Positions 57,693 to 64,000 of a stretch of DNA of 64,000 bases are shown one piece after another. The DNA lies in assembly GCA_943912265.1 (NCBI GenBank), contig CALTTS010000009.1:1-64000 (forward strand). Direction: 5' to 3'. The position numbers and the translations under genes were made by a program. The notes under the pieces were generated by a model. The model saw only the letters and a list, made by a program, of their open reading frames with translations, was not told the DNA's origin and made no database searches. This DNA comes from an uncultured Xanthomonas sp. (lineage in GTDB: Bacteria > Pseudomonadota > Gammaproteobacteria > Xanthomonadales > Xanthomonadaceae). Positions within the stretch are counted from its first letter, which is position 1, and each line of letters opens with the position of its first letter.

Positions 57693-57720
57693 TTATTGCT
57701 GCACTCGAATTGCAGCACTC
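57693..57720. repeat. Tandem 14-base direct repeat upstream of the type IIG gene
   Basis: The two adjacent units (57693-57706 and 57707-57720) match at 11 of 14 positions, sharing GC-GCACTC. They lie 18-46 bases before the ATG of the restriction-modification gene, where a repressor or promoter element would act. Confidence 0.5.
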
Positions 57721-57772
57721 GGACTTGATGCAAACAAACTGGCGGCACCGAACGATGCCGCCGTATCAGGCA

Positions 57773-59908
57773 TCAATCCTTCAACCGCTCCCACAGGAAG
57801 CTGTAGGCCAGTGCAGCCATGTGCGCGGCCTGGGCGTTGTCGGCCGCGCCGCCGTGGCCGCCTTCGATGTTCTCGTAGTAGGTCACGTCCTTGCCGGCAT
57901 CGAGCATCTGCGCGGCCATCTTGCGGGCGTGGCCGGGGTGGACGCGGTCGTCGCGGGTCGAGGTGAGGAAGATCACCGGCGGGTAGTCCTTCTTCGCATC
58001 GAACAGCTGGTACGGGGAGAAGGTCTTGATGAAATCCCAATCGGCGGTGTCCGGGTCGCCGTACTCGGCCATCCACGAGGCACCGGCCAGCAGGTGGCTG
58101 TAGCGCTTCATGTCCAGCAGCGGCACCTGCACCACCACCGCGCCGAACAGTTGCGGGTACTGCACCAGCATGTTGCCGGCCATCAGGCCGCCGTTGCTGC
58201 CGCCCATCACGCCCAGGTGCGCGGGCGAGGTGACCTTGCGCTCGATCAGGTCCTGCGCGACGGCGGCCATGTCTTCGTAGGCCTTGTGGCGGTTGGCCTT
58301 GAGTGCGGCCTGATGCCAGCGCGGGCCGTATTCGCCGCCGCCGCGGATGTTGGCCACCACGTACACGCCGCCGGCCTTGCCGTCCGGGCCGGTCAGCCAG
58401 CCCTTGCCGATGCTGCCCGAGTAGTTGGGCGTCAACGAGATCTCGAAGCCGCCGTAACCGTACAGCAGGGTGGGCGCCTTGCCGTCGAAGGCCAGGTCCT
58501 TGGGCCGCACGATGAAGTACGGCACCCTGGTGCCGTCCTTGGAGCTGGCGAAATGCTGCTCGGCAACCTCGCCGCCGGCATCGAAGAAGGCCGGCATCGC
58601 CTTGATGGCCTGCAACGGTGCGGCCGGCTTGCCTGCGTCGCCCATCAGCAGCGTGGTGGGGGTGAGGTAACCGGTGGTGGTGACCCACAGCAGGTCGCTG
58701 TCGTCCTTGTCCACGGCGCCCACGCTGGTGGTGCCGATGTCGCCCGCGCCCACCTTGAGCGGCTGCGCAGCCCAGCCCTTCGGCCCGTGGGTGAGCACGC
58801 TCAGGCGGTTCTTCACGTCGTCGAGGATGTTCAGCACGACGTGGTTCTTGGTCAGCGTCACCCCCGCCAGCGAGGTGTGCGCGTCCGGGCGGAACAGCAC
58901 CTCGAAATCGCGCTTGCCGGCCATGAACGCATCGAAGTCGGTGACGATGAACGCGCCGGCCGGATAGGTGGTGCCGCCCACCGTCCACGGTTCGCGCAGC
59001 TCCAGCCCCAGCCACTGGCGGAACACCGACTTCTGCGCCGAGTTGGGCACTTCGACCTTGTTCAGCGCACCGTCCTTGCCGCGCAGGTACAGCTCGTCGT
59101 TGTAGAAGGCCAGCGTGCGGCTGACGAAATCGCGCGCGTAACCGGGCGTGTCGTCGTGCATCGCGGCGATGTACATGTCGCCGGGCCGGCCTTCGTACAC
59201 CGTGGTGGCCGAGGCCAGCGGCGTGCCGCGCGTCCATTGCTTGACGATGCGCGGATAGCCCGAGCCGGTCAGCGAGCCTTCGCCGAAATCGGTGTAGACG
59301 TAGACGGTGTTCTCGTCGATCCAGCCCAGCCCGCCCTTGGCTTCGGGGCGGAAGAAGCCGCCTTCGACGAAGGCCTTGCGGCCGAGGTCGAACTCGCGCG
59401 TGACGTCCGCGTCCGAACCGCCGCGCGAGAGCGCGATCAGGCAGCGCCGGTACGCGCCCCCTTGAAGCCGCGGCCGCAGGCAGTCGGCGCCGTGCCAGAC
59501 CCAGTTCTCGCCCTCGGCCTTGTTCAGCGCGTCGAGGTCCAGCACGGTTTCCCAGCGCGGCTCGGGCTTGCGGTATTCCTCCAGCGTGGTGCGCCGCCAC
59601 AGGCCGCGCTCGTGCTGCTTGTCCTTCCAGAAGTTGTAGTAGTACGCGCCGATCTTCTGCACGCCGGGGATCTTGGCATCCGAATCGAGGATGGCGCGGA
59701 TGTCCGCTTCCATCGCCTTGAAACGCGGCGTGGCCGCCAGCGTGGATTCGGTCTGCGCGTTGCGCGCCTTCACCCAGTCCAGCGGCTTGTCGCCGGTGAC
59801 GTCCTCCAGCCACGCGTAACGGTCGCCGGACGGGGCGTCATTCTGGGCGGCGGCGGTGCCGGCGGCGGCAAGACCGGCCACGAGGCAGGCCTGGGCGAGC
59901 TTGGACAT
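57773..59908 (-). CDS. Prolyl oligopeptidase family protein (S9A), exported
   Basis: A 711-residue serine peptidase with a signal peptide (MSKLAQACLVAGLAAAGTAA, cut after AAA-QN), a propeller domain (about 80-440) and an alpha/beta-hydrolase domain. The nucleophile is in MGGSNGGLMAGN (about residue 545), Asp in TSTRDDRVHPGHA and His in IEGGHGG. NIRGGGEYGPRWHQAALK is characteristic of prolyl endopeptidases, which cut peptides after proline. Likely periplasmic. It differs clearly from the other S9 enzyme at 51 kb. Confidence 0.94.
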   Translation of the reverse strand: MSKLAQACLVAGLAAAGTAAAQNDAPSGDRYAWLEDVTGDKPLDWVKARNAQTESTLAATPRFKAMEADIRAILDSDAKIPGVQKIGAYYYNFWKDKQHERGLWRRTTLEEYRKPEPRWETVLDLDALNKAEGENWVWHGADCLRPRLQGGAYRRCLIALSRGGSDADVTREFDLGRKAFVEGGFFRPEAKGGLGWIDENTVYVYTDFGEGSLTGSGYPRIVKQWTRGTPLASATTVYEGRPGDMYIAAMHDDTPGYARDFVSRTLAFYNDELYLRGKDGALNKVEVPNSAQKSVFRQWLGLELREPWTVGGTTYPAGAFIVTDFDAFMAGKRDFEVLFRPDAHTSLAGVTLTKNHVVLNILDDVKNRLSVLTHGPKGWAAQPLKVGAGDIGTTSVGAVDKDDSDLLWVTTTGYLTPTTLLMGDAGKPAAPLQAIKAMPAFFDAGGEVAEQHFASSKDGTRVPYFIVRPKDLAFDGKAPTLLYGYGGFEISLTPNYSGSIGKGWLTGPDGKAGGVYVVANIRGGGEYGPRWHQAALKANRHKAYEDMAAVAQDLIERKVTSPAHLGVMGGSNGGLMAGNMLVQYPQLFGAVVVQVPLLDMKRYSHLLAGASWMAEYGDPDTADWDFIKTFSPYQLFDAKKDYPPVIFLTSTRDDRVHPGHARKMAAQMLDAGKDVTYYENIEGGHGGAADNAQAAHMAALAYSFLWERLKD

Positions 59909-59981
59909 GCGGGGAAACTCCAGCGGTACGGATGTCTTTCCACGCTAGCACGGCCCGCTCGGGCGCCCGCCGTGCCAAAGG

Positions 59982-60332
59982 TCAGGCCGCGCGCGAGTGC
60001 CCCGGCAGGCGGCGCCCGCCGCGTCCGCGCCGGGATGCCGCGACGGCCGCGCGGCGCGGGCGCACCGCCTCGGCGCGCGCGCGCGAGGCATCGGCGGCGG
60101 CCTCGCGGCGGCCGCGCAGGTAGCGCAGCAGGCAGGCACTGGCCGGCATGCCGAGCAGCCACAGCGGCATCCAGCCGAAGGTCTCGCTGAAGGCGCGCGC
60201 GGCCGGCACGGTGGCCACCAGCGCGAAACCGGCCGCCAGCGCCAGCCCCGGTACGCCGGCCAGCATGGACGAAGCGGCGGAAGGCGCGGGACGGAACGGT
60301 TCGGCGCGGCGGGACGGCGGGATCGGGTGCAT
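59982..60332 (-). CDS. Small membrane protein, hypothetical
   Basis: A 116-residue protein with two hydrophobic segments (about residues 22-48 and 53-68) and a strongly basic C-terminal tail (ASRRGRGGRRLPGHSRAA). No family was recognised. The start at 60332 is the first ATG that gives a helix-helix-basic tail layout; the high GC means the frame could be spurious, though codon bias is consistent with coding. Confidence 0.5.
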   Translation of the reverse strand: MHPIPPSRRAEPFRPAPSAASSMLAGVPGLALAAGFALVATVPAARAFSETFGWMPLWLLGMPASACLLRYLRGRREAAADASRARAEAVRPRRAAVAASRRGRGGRRLPGHSRAA

Positions 60333-60614
60333 GGCGGCGGGCTCCGGGACGGGATGGCCAGACTGGCGCGCCGCCATCTCACCGGCTGCGATCCCGCGCC
60401 GCGATGGCGGCACGGCGGGCCGCAGGGTTTCGTCCGGGCAGCCACTCGGCCCCGGTCTCCGGCCGAGGCCGGCGGCGGCAGCCGGCACCGGCGCCAGACC
60501 AGACCCGGCGGCCAGGCACAGGCCGCCGGCGCCATCCGTACGCCGCACCTTCCCGCCCGCCGTCGCGGCCAGCCTGCGCCAGCCGCGAATGCGGCCGGCG
60601 CGCCGGCCGGCCGA

Positions 60615-61481
60615 TCAGCCGTGCGTGGCGGCCAGCGTCGCCGCCACGGTCTGCGCGATCGGCGTGGTCGGCCGGCCGATCAGGCGGCCCAGGACGTGGC
60701 CGTCGTCGAACAGCCCGCCCTTGGCGGCGCCGGCATCCGAATCGGCCAGCAGCGCGGCCACCGGCGCCGGCAGGCCCGCCTGCAGCAGCACGTCGCGATA
60801 GGCCGCTTCCGGCAGGTCCTGGTACGCCAGCGGCTTGCCCGACTGGCGCGCGGCTTCCGCCGCCAGCCCGGCCAGCGTATAGCTGCTGTCGCCGGCCAGC
60901 TCGTACACCTTGCCGGCCTGCGGTTCGGCGGCGGTCAGCACCGCGGCGGCGGCCTCGGCGAAGTCCTGGCGCGAGGCCGAGGCGATGCGTCCCTCGCCGG
61001 CGGCGCCGTACAGCGTGCCGCGCGCCAGCGCGCCGGGCAGGCCCGCCGCATAGTTCTCGCTGTACCAGCCGTTGCGCAGCAGCACGGACGGCAGGCCGGA
61101 CGCGGCGATGGCCGCCTCGGTCTGCACGTGTTCGGCGGCCAGCCCCAGCGGCGAGGTGTCGGCATGCAGCAGGCTGGTGTAGGCGACCAGCTTCACTCCG
61201 GCGGCCACGGCCGCGTCGATCACGGCCCGATGCTGCGCGGTGCGCCGGCCGACTTCGCTCGACGAGATCAGCAGCAGCCGGTCGGCGCCGGCAAGCGCCG
61301 GGCCGAGGGTTTCCGGGCGGGCGTAATCGGCCTGGCGCACCTGCACGCCGCGCGCGGCGAGGTCGGCGGCCTTGGCCGGGGTGCGGACGGCGGCGACGAT
61401 GCTCCCGGCCGGCTGCGTGCGCAGCAGCGCATCGATGACGAGGCGGCCGAGCTGGCCGGTGGCTCCAGTGACGACGATCAT
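60615..61481 (-). CDS. qorB: NAD(P)H:quinone oxidoreductase, QorB-like (NmrA/SDR family)
   Basis: A 288-residue atypical short-chain dehydrogenase. The NADPH-binding motif VTGATGQLGRLVIDAL is at the N-terminus, followed by YTSLLHADTSPLGLA and LRNGWYSENYAAGL, typical of QorB (YtfG), which reduces quinones. The divergent HxlR regulator gene and the inverted repeat between them match the qorB/qorR arrangement. No RBS is obvious before the ATG at 61481. Confidence 0.9.
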   Translation of the reverse strand: MIVVTGATGQLGRLVIDALLRTQPAGSIVAAVRTPAKAADLAARGVQVRQADYARPETLGPALAGADRLLLISSSEVGRRTAQHRAVIDAAVAAGVKLVAYTSLLHADTSPLGLAAEHVQTEAAIAASGLPSVLLRNGWYSENYAAGLPGALARGTLYGAAGEGRIASASRQDFAEAAAAVLTAAEPQAGKVYELAGDSSYTLAGLAAEAARQSGKPLAYQDLPEAAYRDVLLQAGLPAPVAALLADSDAGAAKGGLFDDGHVLGRLIGRPTTPIAQTVAATLAATHG

Positions 61482-61528
61482 GGCGTGGCTCCTTGTGGTG
61501 TCCGTTGTGGACGAAGCCTATGCTCTGC

Positions 61529-61563
61529 ACTTACCGAAAGTAAGTACGCACCCGGACGTAAGT
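61529..61563. promoter_or_regulatory. Candidate HxlR-family operator
   Basis: A perfect inverted repeat ACTTAC-N5-GTAAGT (61529-61545) plus a third half-site GTAAGT (61558-61563) lie between the divergent qorB-like and hxlR-like genes. HxlR regulators bind such short inverted repeats near their own promoters. The last half-site ends three bases before the regulator ATG. Confidence 0.6.
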
Positions 61564-61566
61564 GCC

Positions 61567-62016
61567 ATGCCCGTTCCGCGCCGCCCCCACCCGCTCCCCG
61601 CCACGCCGTCGCCGGACACCTCCGCCGCCGGCAGGGACGACGCCCCGGCCACGCTGTCAGAGCGGCTGCGCCGCGGCCAGCTGTTCGCGGCCGACTGCCC
61701 CTCGCGCGGCGTGCTCGGCCATGTCACCAGCCGCTGGGGCGTGCTGGCGCTGATCGCGCTGCGCGACGGCACGCTGCGCTTCAGCGAACTGCGCCGGCGC
61801 ATCGGCGGGGTCAGCGAGAAGATGCTGGCGCAGACGCTGCAGGCCTTGGAGGACGATGGCTTCGTGCTGCGCACCGCGCACCCGGAAGTGCCGCCGCGGG
61901 TGGATTACCGGCTCACCCCGCTGGGTTCGGAAGTGGCCGCGCACGTGGCCACGCTGGCCGACTGGATCGAGGCCAACCTGCCGCGCGTGCTGCGCATGCG
62001 GCAGGCGCGCGGCTGA
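61567..62016 (+). CDS. HxlR family transcriptional regulator (QorR-like)
   Basis: A 149-residue winged-helix regulator. A disordered Pro/Ala N-terminus (about residues 1-35) precedes the conserved FAADCPSRGVLGHVTSRWGV, whose Cys is the redox-sensing residue in QorR/YodB-type proteins, and the recognition region SEKMLAQTLQALEDDGFVLR. It probably represses the divergent qorB-like gene and releases on quinone or diamide stress; this is inferred from family and context. Confidence 0.92.
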   Translation: MPVPRRPHPLPATPSPDTSAAGRDDAPATLSERLRRGQLFAADCPSRGVLGHVTSRWGVLALIALRDGTLRFSELRRRIGGVSEKMLAQTLQALEDDGFVLRTAHPEVPPRVDYRLTPLGSEVAAHVATLADWIEANLPRVLRMRQARG

Positions 62017-62175
62017 GGCCCGCCGGCCCGGCACGGGTTCGCTGTCGAGTGCGGGCGCCCCATGCCGCACGGCAACGCGCGCAAGGCACCGCGTGCATCG
62101 ACGCGGGCATGGGACGCACCCGGCTCCGGGCCGCGCGCGCCGCAGGACAGCTGCGGCAGGCACGCGGCCGGGCCG

Positions 62176-63144
62176 TCAGCGCCGGTATTGCTCCAGCGCC
62201 AGTTCCAGCAGCGCGCGGGCCTGCTCGCGCAGTGCCACCGGCTCGACGATCTTCGCGTCGGTGCCGTAGTGCAGCACGTCCATCAGCAGCTCGCGCGAGG
62301 CGCTGTACGGCACCTTCAGCTCGTAGCTGCCGTCGGGCAGGAAGCGGCCCTGCTGCCTGGAATGCCAGTGCTCGTCGGCCACCCAGCGCGCCGCCTTTGG
62401 CGTGAACACGATGGTCGCCCAGCCCTTCGGCTTGCCGGAGAAGATGCCGTAGCTGGAGGCCAGCGCCTCGTCGAGTTCGGCGTCGGCCACGTCGCGCGCA
62501 GGCTCGTCGAGCTGGCGCGCCTGGCGGATGCGGTCCACCGCGAAGCTGCGCAGCGCGTCGCGGTCGTGGTCCCACGCATCGAGGTACCAGTTGTCGCGGT
62601 AATGGGTGATGCGCTGCGGCGAGACCCGCCGCCGGGTGGCCTCGTCGGTGGAGCGGGCGCGGTATTCGAAGGCCAGCTGCCTGCGCGCCAGCACCGCCGA
62701 GGCCACCGCGCGGAAGCTGGCCTCGTCCAGCGTGCGGCTGCGGTGCGGGATCACCCGCACCCGGTCCACCGGCCACTGCGCGGCCCCGGCCTGCGCCGCC
62801 AGCAGGCTCTCGATGCGCGACTGCAGCGGCGCCAGCGTCGAGGACAGCATGCCCGCGCCGGTGCGCGCCAGCAGCTGCTGCGAGGCCAGCAGCGCGTACA
62901 GCTCTTCCGAACTGAGCCACACGCCGGGCAGCTCGAAACGGTCGCTCTGCTCGGCCGCGTAGCGGAAGCCTGCCTCGCCGTCGCCTTCCACCGGCGCCAT
63001 CAGCGCATCGCGCAGGAACGCCAGGTCGCGGTAGACGGTGGCGCGCGAGCAGCCCAGTTCCTCCTGCAGCCGCGCCACCGTCACCGGATAGCGGGCGGCC
63101 TTGAGCGTGCGGTGCAGGGCGGTGATGCGTTCATATCGGTCCAT
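62176..63144 (-). CDS. WYL domain-containing transcriptional regulator
   Basis: A 322-residue regulator with an N-terminal DeoR/HTH_11 helix-turn-helix (MDRYERITALHRTLKAARYP, EELGCSRATVYRDLAFLRDA), a WYL domain (about residues 135-205, with THYRDNWYLDAWDHDRDALR) and a WCX C-terminal extension. WYL proteins bind nucleotides or nucleic acid fragments and often control DNA-damage or phage-defence genes, but no defence system is adjacent. The ATG follows a -10-like CATAAT by six bases. Confidence 0.93.
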   Translation of the reverse strand: MDRYERITALHRTLKAARYPVTVARLQEELGCSRATVYRDLAFLRDALMAPVEGDGEAGFRYAAEQSDRFELPGVWLSSEELYALLASQQLLARTGAGMLSSTLAPLQSRIESLLAAQAGAAQWPVDRVRVIPHRSRTLDEASFRAVASAVLARRQLAFEYRARSTDEATRRRVSPQRITHYRDNWYLDAWDHDRDALRSFAVDRIRQARQLDEPARDVADAELDEALASSYGIFSGKPKGWATIVFTPKAARWVADEHWHSRQQGRFLPDGSYELKVPYSASRELLMDVLHYGTDAKIVEPVALREQARALLELALEQYRR

Positions 63145-63150
63145 GGGCCG

Positions 63151-63156
63151 ATTATG
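63151..63156 (-). promoter_or_regulatory. -10 element of a likely leaderless WYL-regulator promoter
   Basis: The minus strand reads CATAAT, then six bases (CGGCCC), then the ATG. Confidence 0.45.
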
Positions 63157-63231
63157 TCCGACTCCCCGGCCGGTGGAAGGCCGGCGGCGGGATTACGCGG
63201 CATTCATGCCACCCCGGCGAGAATCCGCCGC

Positions 63232-63256
63232 GACGCCGGCCTTTCATGCCGGCGTC
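63232..63256 (+). other. Hairpin upstream of the DUF481 gene
   Basis: A 9-bp perfect stem (GACGCCGGC with its complement) with a seven-base loop lies 56 bases before the DUF481 ATG, probably in its leader. No T tract follows. It may be a structured leader or the end of a short transcript. Confidence 0.4.
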
Positions 63257-63311
63257 TCCGTCTGCGCCGCGCCTGCGACGCGCACCTCCACAGGCAACAC
63301 GGGAAAACGAC

Positions 63312-64000
63312 ATGCGCAATACCCTCACGCTGGCCCTGCTCGGCGCCCTCGCCTTCCAGGCCCACGCCGCCACCGCCGACGACCGCTGGACCGGCACCGG
63401 CGAGCTCGGCCTGGCCTCGGCCAAGGGCAACACCGACAGCCAGACCTACGTCGGCAAACTCAAGCTGGGCCGGGACGCGGGCGCCTGGACCTACGGGCTG
63501 GGCGGCCAGTTCCTCTACGCCAAGAGCGACGGCGCGGAAAGCGCGCGCCGCTACGAGGCCTACGGCTCGGCCGCCTGGAACTTCTCCGACCGCAGCTACC
63601 TGACCAGCACGCTGCGCACCCAGCGCGACCATTACGCCGCCTACGAGTACCAGCACAGCGCCGCGATCGGCTACGGCTACAAGGCCATCGACGACGACCG
63701 CACCAGGCTGGTGTTCGAGATCGGCCCCGGCTACCGCTGGGCGAAGCTGCAGGACGAACGCACCCATGAGAACGGCGTGATCGCCCGCGGCTATTCGGAC
63801 TTCAGCCACAAGCTGACCGACACCACCTCGCTGTTCAACACGCTGCTGGTGGAATCGGGCAGCGACAACACCTACCTGAGCGACGACATCGGCCTGCAGG
63901 TGCAGATGTCCAAGGCCCTGGCGCTGAAGGCCGGGTACCAGATCCACCGCAACACCGACGCCCCCGAAGGCACCAAGAAGACCGACACGCTGACCACCGT
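63312..64000 (+). CDS. DUF481 family outer-membrane protein, partial (C-terminus beyond window)
   Basis: The visible 229 residues begin with a signal peptide (MRNTLTLALLGALAFQAHA) and continue as a beta-barrel of the DUF481 type, with GELGLASAKGNTDSQTYVGK, the repeated alternating strands GLGGQFLYAKSDG and YEAYGSAAWNFSDRSYL, and SDFSHKLTDTTSLFNTLLVE. DUF481 proteins are salt-stress or general outer-membrane barrels of unknown function (YdiY in E. coli). GGAAAACGAC precedes the ATG. Confidence 0.88.
   Translation, partial: MRNTLTLALLGALAFQAHAATADDRWTGTGELGLASAKGNTDSQTYVGKLKLGRDAGAWTYGLGGQFLYAKSDGAESARRYEAYGSAAWNFSDRSYLTSTLRTQRDHYAAYEYQHSAAIGYGYKAIDDDRTRLVFEIGPGYRWAKLQDERTHENGVIARGYSDFSHKLTDTTSLFNTLLVESGSDNTYLSDDIGLQVQMSKALALKAGYQIHRNTDAPEGTKKTDTLTT

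Noticed and set aside
60593..60608. Perfect 16-base palindrome GGCCGGCG/CGCCGGCC near the qorB stop
   Set aside because: It has no loop and is built only from G and C in a GC-rich region, so it is as likely chance as a terminator.

Overview
This window is about 70% GC chromosomal DNA with densely packed genes on both strands. The gene content points to a gammaproteobacterium of the Xanthomonadaceae/Lysobacteraceae (Lysobacter, Luteimonas, Thermomonas or Pseudoxanthomonas-like). The clues are the small proteins DUF3297 and DUF1415, a lipoyl-fused dihydrolipoyl dehydrogenase beside aceF, several secreted S9 peptidases, an HslV with an N-terminal extension, and the gene orders glmU-atp and lptM-dapF-DUF484-xerC. 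The genus cannot be fixed from the sequence alone. No rRNA, tRNA, CRISPR array, prophage or insertion sequence was recognised.

Layout. 1-9.4 kb: the start of ubiE, a yeast-type cytosine deaminase, a DUF1302 outer-membrane protein, an orphan ATP-synthase-epsilon-like gene, a dicarboxylate (DASS) transporter, the HslVU protease and two 16S rRNA modification genes (rsmC, rsuA). 9.6-12.7 kb: a D-alanine catabolic unit, dadA-alr, divergent from an Lrp-type regulator. 12.7-17.1 kb: small conserved proteins, msrB and glmS. 17.2-25.4 kb: an eight-gene-length export module (periplasmic adaptor, ABC ATPase, two MacB-type permeases, an NTF2-like protein, a sigma-54-dependent response regulator and a histidine kinase). 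It is preceded by a near-consensus -24/-12 promoter and a cluster of TGTCCG/CGGACA repeats. 25.5-34.7 kb: glmU, a GtrA-like protein and the complete F1Fo ATP synthase operon atpIBEFHAGDC with a promoter and terminator. 35-42.5 kb: outer-membrane proteins, a secreted amidohydrolase, lpdA and aceF, and a deoxyinosine glycosylase. 42.5-45.1 kb: the methionine importer metNIQ. 45.2-50.9 kb: an EamA transporter, yajQ, DUF1415, a truncated haemoglobin, and the xerC-DUF484-dapF-lptM block. 50.9-60 kb: two S9 oligopeptidases, an aminotransferase and, between them, a solitary type IIG restriction-modification gene broken by a one-base change in a G8 tract. 60-64 kb: a QorB/HxlR redox pair, a WYL regulator and a DUF481 outer-membrane protein cut by the window end.

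Most of the window is housekeeping. The accessory-looking parts are the sigma-54/ABC export module, whose two permease genes have a relaxed base composition that begins and ends inside genes; the restriction-modification gene, which is lower in GC; and the orphan epsilon paralogue, far from the atp operon. Several genes carry a -10 hexamer exactly six bases before the ATG, suggesting leaderless mRNAs.
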